A stretch of DNA of 64,000 nucleotides from Clostridium muellerianum (GTDB taxonomy: Bacteria > Bacillota > Clostridia > Clostridiales > Clostridiaceae): contig NZ_JABBNI010000017.1 in NCBI RefSeq assembly GCF_012926525.1, positions 32,038 through 96,037 of the forward strand. The letters are read 5' to 3'. The notes below the pieces were generated by a model. That model was not told the DNA's origin, did not search any database, and saw only the letters and a list, made by a program, of their open reading frames with translations. Shown piece by piece: positions 35,764 to 45,315 of this stretch. Made by a program: the position numbers and the translations under genes. Each line of letters begins with the position of its first letter. Within the stretch, counting starts at the first letter, position 1.

Positions 35764-36072
35764 AGCAAAAATATAAGCTTTATAAGATTCTTAACAAAAT
35801 GGGAAGTAGTTGAAGTAAGAAAAGTGCGTTCAATGATAAATGGTGCTATAAATAAATTAAAATCTGTTTAGGAGGTTGATAAAAGGACTGATGCAGTTGT
35901 AGAAGGAGGTTTTAGGGGAAGTTATTACAAAGCAGCACTGTTAATATCTGCACTAGGAGAAACTATGGAGTCACGAGGTAATGTAGGTGCAAAGATAAAT
36001 ATTATAGAGCATTATAAAAAAATCCATTCTAGAAAGAGAGCATTTAAAGGGGAATTTGAAGTTTTAAAATAG
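35764..36072 (+). pseudogene. Broken gene with one in-frame TAG
   Basis: One frame is open across the stretch except for TAG at 35869-35871. Before the stop it reads FLTKWEVVEVRKVRSMING, and after it TDAVVEGGFRGSYYKAALLI, SALGETMESRGNVGAK and HYKKIHSRKRAFKGEF. The composition is normal for protein. It looks like the C-terminal ~100 residues of a larger gene whose 5' part is missing. I do not recognise the family with confidence. Confidence 0.6.
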
Positions 36073-36093
36073 GATGAAGCAATTTGTGTACTT

Positions 36094-36660
36094 GTGGAAT
36101 TGGTAAGAAGTACAAAAAATGTTGTAGAAAATAGTAGAGGAGAAGATATTGTGATAGAACCATCAAAAGTAGAAGAAGAATTTAAAAAGGTTGAAAGAGA
36201 AAACTATAAATTTCGTACATATTTAAAAAATCATGCAGATTCAGATGAATTAGATGAACAATTTTTGGAGTTACATAATGAATTATTTAAAGTGTATGAT
36301 TGCAGTAAATGCAGAAATTGCTGTAAAGTGTATTCAGTAACCTTTGAAGAAAATGAAATAGATCAAGTTTCTAAGCTGCTTAAAATAACAAAGAAAGAAT
36401 TTATGAATAAGTATATAGAGGAGACTATAAATGGATATGATCTAAAAGGTAAGCCATGCTGTTTTCTAACTGAAAATGGTGCTTGTCAGATTGAAAAGTG
36501 TAAACCAGAAGGATGTAGAGAGTACCCATTTACAAATAAGCCAGAAAGATTATTCAGTTTACTTAATATAGTTGATTTTGCTAGTGTATGCCCTGTAGTT
36601 TTTGAAATGTTAGAAAGATTAAAGAAAATCTATGGATTTAAGAGAAGAGGAAGGTATTAA
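36094..36660 (+). CDS. YkgJ family cysteine cluster protein
   Basis: A 188-residue protein with the cysteine cluster CSKCRNCC (~69-76), followed by CCFL, CQIEKC and GCREYPF. These metal-binding cysteines define the YkgJ (Fe-S or zinc) family, whose function is unclear. The GTG at 36094 has only a weak ribosome site; the internal GTG at 36151, preceded by AGAGGAGA, is an alternative that removes 19 residues. The gene starts 22 bases after the broken gene. Confidence 0.8.
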   Translation: MELVRSTKNVVENSRGEDIVIEPSKVEEEFKKVERENYKFRTYLKNHADSDELDEQFLELHNELFKVYDCSKCRNCCKVYSVTFEENEIDQVSKLLKITKKEFMNKYIEETINGYDLKGKPCCFLTENGACQIEKCKPEGCREYPFTNKPERLFSLLNIVDFASVCPVVFEMLERLKKIYGFKRRGRY

Positions 36661-36717
36661 CTTATAAAAACAAACAAAAGATATATAACAAGTTTAAAGA
36701 AATGAGGTAACTATTAA

Positions 36718-37305
36718 ATGGCAAAATGTATACTTTGTAATAAAAAAATTAAATTTTCAAGAAAATGTCCGGCTTTAAATGAAATTATTTGTTCAACTTG
36801 CTGTGGAAGTAAGAAGGAATCGGAAATACAATGCACAAATAATTGCAATTATTTAGTTGAAGGTCAGATTAAAGAAAATAAAAAACAAATAATGCAGCTT
36901 GTAAAAGAATCTTTTAATAATGAATTTGAAGACATATATCAAGATGAGAAAATACTGCGATTAGTAGCACCTTTTGAACAATTTATGTTTGAAAAATATT
37001 ATAATCATAAAGACGTTACAGATGAATTTGTAAGTTGTTGCTATACAAAAATATATTATTATTTAGATGGAAGAGGAAGTATCTATACTTTTAACGAAAT
37101 TGAAAAAGATATATTTGATGAATTTAACAGAATTGCTGAAAAAACTAAAATGCCGATAGAATCACAAAAACTTATACTATTAAGAATGATGAAATCAGTA
37201 GATAGTATGACAGGAGGCATGTTTGGAAACAGGATGTATCTTGAATTATTAAGAAATAATTTTACTGGAACTGGCGTTGTTGCAGAGGTTATGGGGAAAA
37301 TGTAA
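36718..37305 (+). CDS. Hypothetical protein with N-terminal zinc-binding cysteines
   Basis: A 195-residue protein. The first ~45 residues hold eight cysteines (CILCNKK, KCPALNEIICSTCCGSK, CTNNCNYL), compatible with two zinc sites. The rest is helical (VKESFNNEFEDIYQDEKIL) and of no family I recognise. The N-terminus resembles SEC-C or zinc-knuckle accessory motifs. ATGAGGTAAC lies before the start as a moderate ribosome site. It is about 57 bases downstream of the YkgJ gene and may share its transcript. Confidence 0.65.
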   Translation: MAKCILCNKKIKFSRKCPALNEIICSTCCGSKKESEIQCTNNCNYLVEGQIKENKKQIMQLVKESFNNEFEDIYQDEKILRLVAPFEQFMFEKYYNHKDVTDEFVSCCYTKIYYYLDGRGSIYTFNEIEKDIFDEFNRIAEKTKMPIESQKLILLRMMKSVDSMTGGMFGNRMYLELLRNNFTGTGVVAEVMGKM

Positions 37306-37323
37306 TATTTGTAACATATATAG

Positions 37324-37361
37324 AACCGCTTAATTAAGTAATTTGTATGAATTAAGCGGTT
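37324..37361 (+). terminator. Hairpin after the zinc-binding protein gene
   Basis: Perfect 12-base stem AACCGCTTAATT/AATTAAGCGGTT followed by TATAATTATT. Confidence 0.65.
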
Positions 37362-37414
37362 TATAATTATTGAAGCGGTAATAATTTAGAATTGTCTTTT
37401 GTTTAGATTTTATA

Positions 37415-37711
37415 ATGAACACAGAGACATTCTTAGGAAGTATTACGTTATTAATTACAATAATTGCAGCTATAATTTGCTTTATTAAATTTAAGGGGTT
37501 GGTTGGTTTTAGTACATTATTTTTAGGCATAGTTTTAACTTTAATAATATTTGCTATAAGTAAAATTATTCAACTGCTTACAATTAATACAGTAGGAATG
37601 ACTAGTCTTGAAGAACAACTTATGGAATTAGCTGAAGATGACGTTATAAATTTAGTAATAGATCCTAATATAAAAATGCCTAACAGAGAAACTAGAAGAA
37701 ATAAAAAGTAG
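37415..37711 (+). CDS. Small membrane protein
   Basis: A 98-residue protein with two hydrophobic helices (FLGSITLLITIIAAIICFI and LFLGIVLTLIIFAISKIIQL), then an acidic stretch and a basic end (NRETRRNKK). No recognisable ribosome site precedes the ATG, which lowers confidence. No family recognised. Confidence 0.45.
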   Translation: MNTETFLGSITLLITIIAAIICFIKFKGLVGFSTLFLGIVLTLIIFAISKIIQLLTINTVGMTSLEEQLMELAEDDVINLVIDPNIKMPNRETRRNKK

Positions 37712-37810
37712 ATAAATAAATGTTGGAAATTCTTATATTGATGAAATGCAAAATGCTATATTATTAAAAGCTAGCACCAATAGTGCGATAATTTTAAGCA
37801 AGTAACGGAG

Positions 37811-38764
37811 ATGAAGAAAATGAAAAACGGTGAGCATTTATTAAGTGAAACAGAAGTAAAAAATATACTTAAAGAAAAAAGCAGAGAAGAGCTATTGGAA
37901 TTGTTAATAGAAAGCTATAAAACTATCCCACTGTTAAAGGAATATATAAGCGTAAAATATGGCAGTCAGGATAACATAGAGAAAATTTTCGAAGCATACA
38001 AAAATAAGATTTATAATGTGTTTTTTCCTAAAAATATGAAAATTCAATTTAAAATAAGTGATGCAAAGAAAGCTGTTAATGAGTTCAAAAAGCTATTCTC
38101 TAACGAAAAACTTACCATAGAGTTAATGCTTTATTATGTTGAGATAAGCATTGAGTTTACAAATACCTATGGAGATATAAATGAAGCATTTTACAATAGT
38201 GTTGCAGCTATGTATGAAGCAGTAGTAAGTGCCATTAATAAACAGGATGATTCGGAAATTTGTAATAATTTTAAGGAAAGGTTAAAAGCTGTTGTAGATG
38301 ACACTAATGGTATGGGGTGGGATTTTCATGATGAGCTTAGCGACATATGTTGGGAGATAAAGTGGCTTGATTTAGAGGATATTGAATTTGATGAAGAAGA
38401 GGTTAAAAATATAAAAGAATATATATTTGGGAGACTTGAAAAAAGAAAAGATTTAACTGGCTTTTATAAAAATATTACATTAAGTGAGGTTGTAAGTGAA
38501 ATTGTAGATGCGGACGAAGTATTTGTAGCAAAAATGGACTCTAGAAGTATGGACTATAGTAATGATGAGGAATTTGATTTTATATCAAATAGGACAGGAT
38601 ATTCTGAAGAGCTTATAGAAATAATATTATGGCAAAAATGCTGTTATGAGATGGAAAATGACTATTGGGAATATGAAGGGAAATGCAGTAAGTGCGGTAA
38701 CAGTAAATTATATATAAAGGAAGTAAAAGGATTGGGAAAGGAAATTCATATTGAACTAAGATGA
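37811..38764 (+). CDS. DUF6155-like protein with a damaged zinc ribbon (paralogue of 32857)
   Basis: A 317-residue paralogue of the protein at 32857. Shared blocks include EVKNILKEKSREELLELLIE, ERLKAVVDDTNGMGWDFHDE and CCYEMENDYWEYEGKCSKCG. The first CxxC pair (CSKCGNSKLYIKEV) is kept. The second is missing: the sequence diverges after KEV and ends GLGKEIHIELR. The zinc site is thus incomplete. CGGAG lies upstream of the ATG. Whether the protein still works cannot be told. Confidence 0.65.
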   Translation: MKKMKNGEHLLSETEVKNILKEKSREELLELLIESYKTIPLLKEYISVKYGSQDNIEKIFEAYKNKIYNVFFPKNMKIQFKISDAKKAVNEFKKLFSNEKLTIELMLYYVEISIEFTNTYGDINEAFYNSVAAMYEAVVSAINKQDDSEICNNFKERLKAVVDDTNGMGWDFHDELSDICWEIKWLDLEDIEFDEEEVKNIKEYIFGRLEKRKDLTGFYKNITLSEVVSEIVDADEVFVAKMDSRSMDYSNDEEFDFISNRTGYSEELIEIILWQKCCYEMENDYWEYEGKCSKCGNSKLYIKEVKGLGKEIHIELR

Positions 38765-38926
38765 TATCTATTAGTTTTATATACAGAGCAAAAACTAAAT
38801 GTAAATTTAAACTCTTCAACAGGAAACCACAAAAATACAATACAACTTGGGAATAATGTTATATTTAAATTAAAAAAGTTTAAAAAATAGCAAATCTTAT
38901 AGTTGATAATGTAGTCTATATTTACA

Positions 38927-39160
38927 GTGAAGAATATGCTAGCGGTAGGGAGTTGGCTGAAAATTACTAAGGTAGAAAAAATATTTGAAAAAGAAAAAGA
39001 AGAAGCTATGCAAGAGACTAGGAGCCAAGCTGAAAAGGATAAAGCAATAGAGATAGCTAAAAATCTTATGGATATACTTTCAGAAGAAATGATAGCAAAG
39101 AAAACTGGATTATCTATTGAAGAAGTTGAAAAGTTAAAGGAAGAAATAAATGAAAATTAG
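38927..39160 (+). pseudogene. C-terminal remnant of a Rpn/PD-(D/E)XK transposase-type nuclease
   Basis: A 77-residue frame ending AKNLMDILSEEMIAKKTGLS then IEEVEKLKEEI. This is the usual C-terminal tail of Rpn-family recombination-promoting nucleases, a helix followed by an HTH-like AKKTGLSIEEV. The nuclease core that should precede it is absent, and the sequence upstream is non-coding. A real start and ribosome site are lacking. Confidence 0.6.
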
Positions 39161-39194
39161 ATTTTGCAGAAAGGTATAGCATTTGCTATGCCTT

Positions 39195-39287
39195 TTATGT
39201 TGTTAGTTGCATAGCAGCAGGAACATCTGCAGGAGTCCATTTTAGAGTGAAAACTCTAATTTCTTCTTTAAAAAGTAACCAATATGT
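39195..39287 (-). pseudogene. C-terminal NUDIX gene fossil, second
   Basis: Minus-strand frame YWLLFKEEIRVFTLKWTPAD then VPAAMQL before a stop. It matches the end of the intact NUDIX protein (IWLKRENLLSLKWAPADIP). The upstream part of the gene is absent. The AAAGGTATAGC/GCTATGCCTTT hairpin is conserved next to it. Confidence 0.7.
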
Positions 39288-39289
39288 TA

Positions 39290-40103
39290 TAAAATAGCAG
39301 TATAATTTGAAATTTTATGTAAAAACAGTAATTAATATGGCTGTGATGATTAAATTTGTTAGGCAGGTGGAATGATGGAAGGCAGAAGCGGCGGATGGAT
39401 AGATAAATAGAGTAGGTTTTAATATAAATTTTCCATGCCATAGGCCAAGAGACAAAAATTAGTTTATATCAAGGCTTATGGATGGTGGAAAGCTGTTATA
39501 TGGTGTAATTGCTGAAATTCAATATGAATATCTGCAGATAAATGTAGATATTTTTATAAATGATTTTTAGAGAATAGATAAAAGAAATTGCAGTAAAGCA
39601 GAGAATATTATCTGAAAGTTATCAGGTAAGGTGAGATTGAATATACAGCACCTAAAATATTGGACAATAAGCAGTTTGATATTATGTCGATTTCATTACA
39701 TATTTATAAGTGATAGTTAAAGTTTTAAAGTGAACATACGTATGTGAATTTGGAGTAGTAATTATAAAAACATTGTACCTTGGAAGAGGTGAAAGTATGA
39801 TAAAAAAATTGGAATTAGAAAATACCTATGATTATATATATGATTATATATCTGTAGATACAATAGTCCTGAGGAGAAAATTGTAATAAATAATAAGAAA
39901 AATGTACTAAAAGTAATCGATAATTAATGGTAAAATAATAATCAATGCTGACAGTGAAACATAAGTACTTTGAAAACAGAGAGGTCTGTTTGATTTATTG
40001 TAGTTACTAATAAAGAGTGGTCTAAAAAGGTTAAGTAGAGGATTCTGCCAAGAAATGTAGAATATATAATATTATTTGGTGTACTTCAAATGGAGGTTTA
40101 CTA
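39290..40103 (+). other. Degenerate intergenic region
   Basis: About 800 bases without a credible gene. Short frames carry protein-like pieces interrupted by stops, for example RLMDGGKLLYGVIAEIQYEY around 39470-39530, which suggests decayed coding DNA. A 29-codon frame at 39797-39886 has a good ribosome site (GAGGTGAAAG) but a low-complexity product (YDYIYDYI). I leave it uncalled. Confidence 0.4.
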
Positions 40104-41048
40104 ATGAGTAAATTGGCTAATATACTGAAAATGGTCATTCTTCTTAAATGCAGAGGAAAAATGAAGATTAGAGATCTAGCTCAAGAGTTAGAAATAAACG
40201 AAAGAATGATTCGAAAATATAAGGATGATTTAGAACAAGCTGGAATTTACTTAAGCTCTACATCAGGCATAAATGGAGGATATTTTATTGAAAATGATAC
40301 TTCACTTTTAAGCTTTGGAGTAGATAAAGAAGAATATAAAGCTTTAGTAATGGCTGAAAATGAGCTTAAGGACAATGGATTTATATTTATGAAAGAATAT
40401 AATAGTGCATTAGATAAAATAGCAGCTGCTATGGAAGAAAAAGAATTGGACAAACCTACAACTATGATCATAAGTTCAAAGCCTAATGTAGATTTGAAAT
40501 CAGAAAGAAAAAAATATTTAGATATTCAAACATCTATAGTTACAAAAAATAAAATTAAAATGAGCTATTTTTCTCTAGGATCAGGTGTAAAAGAAAGAAT
40601 AGTAAGTCCTTATTCTGTATTCAGATATAATGGTTCTTGGTATTTTATAGGATATTGTGATTTGCGAAACGAAATAAGAGAGTTTAAGATATCAAGAATA
40701 AAAGAATATGAGATTTTGCAAGAAAAATTTGAAAGGCTAAAAACTTTTAATTTAAATAACTACATAAAAAGTGGCATTGGCATAATGTGTGATGATGAAG
40801 AATTTAAACTGAAAATTAAAATAAAGTATCCAATGTCAATTAAAATAGCAGAAAGAATATGGATTAAGAATCAAAAAATATCCTACAATGAGGATAACTC
40901 AATTATATTTGAAGCAGTCACTTCGGGAATGGAGGACATAAAAAATTGGGTTCTTGGTATGGGAATAAATGCAGAAGTATTAGAACCTAAAAAATTAAGA
41001 GACTTAATTGCAGAAGAAATAAATAATATGAAAAATTTATATAAGTAA
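40104..41048 (+). CDS. WYL-domain transcriptional regulator
   Basis: A 314-residue protein. An N-terminal winged helix (residues 1-60, KMKIRDLAQELEINERMIRK) precedes a WYL domain (~140-210) with VTKNKIKMSYFSLGSG, ERIVSPYSVFRYNGSWYFIG and REFKISRIKEYEI; a WCX-like C-terminal part follows. WYL proteins sense nucleic acid or nucleotide ligands and often control phage-defence genes such as BREX. TGGAGG precedes the ATG. It lies just upstream of a repeated element shared by three genes of this island, a reasonable candidate for its operator. Confidence 0.9.
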   Translation: MSKLANILKMVILLKCRGKMKIRDLAQELEINERMIRKYKDDLEQAGIYLSSTSGINGGYFIENDTSLLSFGVDKEEYKALVMAENELKDNGFIFMKEYNSALDKIAAAMEEKELDKPTTMIISSKPNVDLKSERKKYLDIQTSIVTKNKIKMSYFSLGSGVKERIVSPYSVFRYNGSWYFIGYCDLRNEIREFKISRIKEYEILQEKFERLKTFNLNNYIKSGIGIMCDDEEFKLKIKIKYPMSIKIAERIWIKNQKISYNEDNSIIFEAVTSGMEDIKNWVLGMGINAEVLEPKKLRDLIAEEINNMKNLYK

Positions 41049-41100
41049 ATTATAAGCACTTTATGTTTCATAAGGTGTTTTTATTTTTATATGTAATGTA

Positions 41101-41150
41101 TTGTGACATAAATAAGTCCACAAAGGATGGTAGAATAAAATTAATGAATG
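41101..41150 (+). promoter_or_regulatory. Shared upstream element, copy 1 (candidate WYL operator/promoter)
   Basis: TTGTGAC and GTCCACAA form an imperfect inverted repeat, followed by GGATGG, a -10-like TAGAAT and AAAATT. The same block occurs at 58744 and 59195, each upstream of a gene, with -10 variants TATAAT and TACAAT. No consensus -35 is found at 17 bases, which fits an activated promoter. Confidence 0.6.
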
Positions 41151-41184
41151 CAAGATTACATGTAAAGAAGGGTGAATGATTTTT

Positions 41185-42672
41185 ATGATGAACGTGCAGG
41201 TCTTATATAGAGCTTATTGTAACGATACGGCCAATGCATTATTAAAAAAGATGAACTTGCTAAGCCAATTTAAAGAATTAGAAAAAGAAGTTAGAGAAAG
41301 CTGTATAGATAAGGAAGAGTGTACTTGTATGGAAACGCCGGAGATGCCGAAACCAGATCCAGCAGAAATTATAAAAATCCTCATTAGTAATATGAAACGA
41401 TATTGTAAGAAGTATGCAAATGTGGAGAAGAATTTAAAGGAAGCAAAGATTAAGATAGCTGACTTGAAAAGAAAAAACTATATGCTTTCTGTGGACAATA
41501 GAAATAAGGATATGAAGATTAAAGAATTAGAAAATAGTATAGTATTGAATAATGATCAAATAGAATTGGTAAATGGTAAGGTTTTGGAGGCAAATAGAAA
41601 GTTAGAGGAATTTAAAAGTATGGAGAAAAGTTTTTCTATATTATCCTCAAATAACTTAAAACTTAGGCAGGAAAATCAAAAGCTTCTAAAAAATAGGAAA
41701 GAACTTTTAAGTAGAATTGCTAATTCAAAAGTATTTTATGAAGATGAAATAAGAAAAAGTGAGAAGTTAAATAATCAACTTAAGGGAGTATCATTAGAAT
41801 TATTAAGTTTTAAGAAAAAATGTTCCGAGTTAGAACAAGCTGTGAAGTTTTCGGAGGAAGCTGCCAAATTTCATGCAGGTAATTTTATTTATGACCTTAG
41901 AAAAAACATAAGTATAAATAATTTAAAAGAGTATAGTGATTTGCCAGATTTGTATAGTGAGTATGTAAATCTGGAAGAAAAATTAAAGAGCTTAGCTGAT
42001 AGTGAGAATATAGAATTGTGGAAAGAACTAGAGAGTTTAACTGAAAATGAGGAGGAGAATACAGCTGAAATTGTCTATGGGTTTGTAGTCATGGATAATG
42101 ATAAATATTGTTTTAAAACAACTTGTGGAAAGCTATATCCTGTTGAAGGTGCTGTAGAAATAATGTATAACCTCTGTCCAGGAAAAGCTAGTATAGAAAA
42201 TGACATGGCTGCCATTTTGGAGATATACTATACTGATCAAGATAAACAAAATTCAGAAATTGGCACAGCAAAAAAAGAAATAAAATCATTAAATGTGGAA
42301 AAACAGGAGGAGCGTAAAAAGAAAGAAAAAGAGATGCTGGAAGTAATTAGAAGAATTAATTTATCAGGTTTGAAGATTTTAATAGTAGGTTCTCGCAATA
42401 AGATGCTGTACAGGGAAATGTTAAGAAATTTCGGATGCAAAGTATATTGGCATGACCCTTTTGAAGAAAGCTCAGAGCGATTAAAAACCAAATTTGAAAA
42501 ATGTGATGTTGTTATTTTATGTGCCAGACATATAAGTCATGATGTTCATTTTGATATAAACTCAAAGGAAGCAAAAGTAGGCGTTTTAAATAGGGATAAT
42601 AGGGAGACTTTATTTGGACTAGTAAGGTATATGGCTATTAAGATGGGGTTGATTGAAACTGGAATACTTTAA
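41185..42672 (+). CDS. Coiled-coil protein with C-terminal DUF2325-like domain
   Basis: About 495 residues. A cysteine-bearing N-terminal part (CIDKEECTCMETPEMPKPDP) is followed by a long coiled coil (~80-240, KIADLKRKNYMLSVDNRN type repeats). A linker follows, then a C-terminal domain ~400-495 with LKILIVGSRNKMLYREML, YWHDPFEES and VVILCARHISHDVHFDI. The last domain has the pattern of DUF2325. The start is uncertain between ATGs at 41176, 41185 and 41188. It lies under the shared upstream element and before a PLD-helicase gene. DUF2325/coiled-coil proteins turn up near mobile or defence genes; role unknown. Confidence 0.65.
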   Translation: MMNVQVLYRAYCNDTANALLKKMNLLSQFKELEKEVRESCIDKEECTCMETPEMPKPDPAEIIKILISNMKRYCKKYANVEKNLKEAKIKIADLKRKNYMLSVDNRNKDMKIKELENSIVLNNDQIELVNGKVLEANRKLEEFKSMEKSFSILSSNNLKLRQENQKLLKNRKELLSRIANSKVFYEDEIRKSEKLNNQLKGVSLELLSFKKKCSELEQAVKFSEEAAKFHAGNFIYDLRKNISINNLKEYSDLPDLYSEYVNLEEKLKSLADSENIELWKELESLTENEEENTAEIVYGFVVMDNDKYCFKTTCGKLYPVEGAVEIMYNLCPGKASIENDMAAILEIYYTDQDKQNSEIGTAKKEIKSLNVEKQEERKKKEKEMLEVIRRINLSGLKILIVGSRNKMLYREMLRNFGCKVYWHDPFEESSERLKTKFEKCDVVILCARHISHDVHFDINSKEAKVGVLNRDNRETLFGLVRYMAIKMGLIETGIL

Positions 42673-42701
42673 GGATAGAATTAAAAAATAATGATTTGTT
42701 T

Positions 42702-42730
42702 TTGATATAAAGATAAAAATAAATTATAAT
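42702..42730 (+). promoter_or_regulatory. Promoter of the PLD-helicase gene
   Basis: TTGATA and a perfect TATAAT at 17-base spacing, about 70 bases before the ATG. Confidence 0.7.
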
Positions 42731-42797
42731 ATGGACATAGGGTTCTAATTTTGAGAGCATTGTTTAGAAAATATTCTACCTTATAAGAGGTGAAAAA

Positions 42798-45290
42798 ATG
42801 ATAGAAAATCTAGAGATAAAGAGTAGTGGGGAATGCACTGTTGTAGATTCAATAGTGGAAAAAGAAATAGAAAATTCAAACTGTATTACTGGTGACACTA
42901 ATTATTTGCTGCCTAGGCTTAAAGAGTCTTTTAAGAAAGCTGTAAGCATTGATATAATAGTGGCATTTTTAATGGAGTCAGGAGTAAAGCTTTTAAAAGA
43001 AGAGCTTAAGGAAGTAGTAAATAAAAGCATACCTATAAGAATACTTACAGGAAACTATCTAAATATAACTCAACCTCAAGCTTTATACATGTTGAAGGAT
43101 ATAATGGGAGATAAGGTTGATTTGAGGTTCTATAATATACCAAACAAGTCATTTCACCCAAAGGCATACATTTTTGAGTATGAAAATGGTGGAGATTTAT
43201 ATGTAGGTTCCTCCAATATATCAAGATCAGCATTAACCAGCGGAATTGAGTGGAATTATAGATTAAATAAGGATAAGAATATTGATGATTTTAACAGCTT
43301 TAAAAGTACTTTTGAGGACTTATTTTTAAATAATTCTACAATAATAGATGAAGAAGAAATGAGAAAGTATTCAGAAAGTTGGGTAAGACCTAAGGTATAT
43401 AAACATATAGATAACAATGAAAATATTTCTTTAAAGAAGGACAATAATTTAATTGAGCTTTATGAACCAAGAGGAGCACAAATAGAAGCTTTATATGAAT
43501 TAAAGAAAAGAAGAGAAGAGGGCTATGATAAAGGTCTGGTGGTGGCAGCTACAGGCATAGGAAAAACCTATTTAGCTGCTTTTGATTCAAAGGATTATAA
43601 TAGAATTTTATTTGTAGCTCATAGAGAAGAAATAATAAATCAAGCAGCAGTATCTTTTAAGAATGTAAGACCAGATAAGTCTATAGGCTTTTTTTATAGT
43701 AATGACAAAGATAATACTAGCGACTTTATATTTGCAACAGTTCAAACTCTTGGAAAGCCTGAATATTTAAATGATAACTATTTTGCTAAAGATGCTTTTG
43801 ATTATATTGTAATAGATGAATTTCACCACGCAGCTGCAGGAAACTATAAAAATATAATTGATTATTTTCAGCCTAAATTTATGTTAGGTTTAACAGCTAC
43901 TCCAGAAAGATTGGATAACAAAGATGTATTTGCATTATGTGATAACAATGTAGCTTATGAAATTAGGTTGAAATCTGCAATTAATAAAGGATGGCTTGTA
44001 CCTTTTAGATATTATGGAATATATGATGAACTTGTAAATTATGAAACCATAGATTATAAAAATGGTAAATATGATAATAATCAGCTGGAAGAAGCTTTAA
44101 TGATAAATAAAAGAGCGGATTTAATAATTGGACATTATAATAAATACAAAAGTGAAAGAGCTTTAGGATTTTGTTCATCAAGAAAGCATGCAGAATTTAT
44201 GGCAGAATACTTTTGCAGTAAAGGTATAAAAGCTTGTGCAGTAGTAAGTGTAGGAAGCTCTGACTGCAGCGTAGATAGAAACGAGGCAGTAAATAAGCTT
44301 GGCAAAGGTGAAGTAAAAGTAATATTTTCAGTGGATATGTTTAATGAAGGCTTGGACATTCCTTCAATAGATCTTGTCATGTTCTTAAGACCTACACAAT
44401 CACCAACAGTATTTTTACAGCAGCTTGGAAGGGGACTTCGTAAGTATAAGGGAAAGAATTATTTAAATGTATTAGATTTTATAGGAAACTATAGAAAGGC
44501 AAATCTTGTACCTTTATTTCTTACTGGTGAACCAAAGAATTCTGGAGGCTCAGGAGCTATACCAGTTGAAGAAGAATATCCAGAAGATTGTTTTGTAGAT
44601 TTTGATTTTAGGCTTGTGGACATATTTAAGAAAATGGAACAGCAGGGTAAAAGGCTTCAAGATATAATAAAAGAGGAATATTACAGGATAAAAGAAGACT
44701 TAGGACACAGACCTACAAGAGTGGAGTTTATAACTTATATTGAAAATGATATATATATTAGAATAAAAAATGCATCAGATAAAAATCCTTTAAAAAATTA
44801 CTTAGGCTTTTTAAAGGATATTAAGGAACTTCAGCAAGATGAAGCTGAGCTTATGGGAACAAAGGCAGAAGGATTTATAAATATGATAGAAAGAACATCT
44901 ATGTCTAAAACCTATAAGATGCCTGTACTTTTAGCTTTTTATAATGAAGGAAACTTAAAATTAAGTATAGATGAAGAAGATATTTATAATAGTTTTAAAA
45001 ACTTCTATGCAAAAGGATCAAATGCAGTAGATTTGTTAAACCAGAAATCTACAAAAGGTTTTAAAAATTGGAATAAAAAGCAGTGGTATAAGCTGGCAAA
45101 GGATAATCCATTGAAGTTTTTGGCTAAAACTGAAAATAAATTCTTCTATTTTGATAAAGAAGCTTACTGTTTAAATGAAAACTTAGAAGAATTTAAAGCA
45201 AATGAAGCTTTTGTGAAACATTTCAAAGATGCAGTAGATTTTAGAACAAGAGAGTATTATAAAAATAGAGTAGAAAATAAGAAAAAGTAA
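42798..45290 (+). CDS. PLD-nuclease/DEAD-DEAH helicase fusion
   Basis: An 830-residue protein. An N-terminal phospholipase-D-like nuclease domain (~30-165) shows the HxK motif in SFHPKAYIFEY and GSSNISRSAL. A superfamily 2 helicase follows: Walker A VVAATGIGKT (~250), DEFHHAAAG as motif II, TATPERLD as motif III, SVDMFNEGLDIPSIDL, and QQLGRGLRKYKGK as motif VI. The C-terminal ~200 residues resemble DUF3427 helicases but are shorter than usual. GAGGTGAAA precedes the ATG, and a good promoter is at 42702. The layout suggests a stand-alone defence nuclease-helicase. Confidence 0.85.
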   Translation: MIENLEIKSSGECTVVDSIVEKEIENSNCITGDTNYLLPRLKESFKKAVSIDIIVAFLMESGVKLLKEELKEVVNKSIPIRILTGNYLNITQPQALYMLKDIMGDKVDLRFYNIPNKSFHPKAYIFEYENGGDLYVGSSNISRSALTSGIEWNYRLNKDKNIDDFNSFKSTFEDLFLNNSTIIDEEEMRKYSESWVRPKVYKHIDNNENISLKKDNNLIELYEPRGAQIEALYELKKRREEGYDKGLVVAATGIGKTYLAAFDSKDYNRILFVAHREEIINQAAVSFKNVRPDKSIGFFYSNDKDNTSDFIFATVQTLGKPEYLNDNYFAKDAFDYIVIDEFHHAAAGNYKNIIDYFQPKFMLGLTATPERLDNKDVFALCDNNVAYEIRLKSAINKGWLVPFRYYGIYDELVNYETIDYKNGKYDNNQLEEALMINKRADLIIGHYNKYKSERALGFCSSRKHAEFMAEYFCSKGIKACAVVSVGSSDCSVDRNEAVNKLGKGEVKVIFSVDMFNEGLDIPSIDLVMFLRPTQSPTVFLQQLGRGLRKYKGKNYLNVLDFIGNYRKANLVPLFLTGEPKNSGGSGAIPVEEEYPEDCFVDFDFRLVDIFKKMEQQGKRLQDIIKEEYYRIKEDLGHRPTRVEFITYIENDIYIRIKNASDKNPLKNYLGFLKDIKELQQDEAELMGTKAEGFINMIERTSMSKTYKMPVLLAFYNEGNLKLSIDEEDIYNSFKNFYAKGSNAVDLLNQKSTKGFKNWNKKQWYKLAKDNPLKFLAKTENKFFYFDKEAYCLNENLEEFKANEAFVKHFKDAVDFRTREYYKNRVENKKK

Positions 45291-45315
45291 GAATGAGTAA
45301 AGGAAGGTTAATATA

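Noticed and set aside
39797..39886. Small gene with a good ribosome site
   Set aside because: The product is low complexity (YDYIYDYI from a tandem TATGATTATATA repeat) and lies in a degenerate region. It is more likely a gene-start relic.
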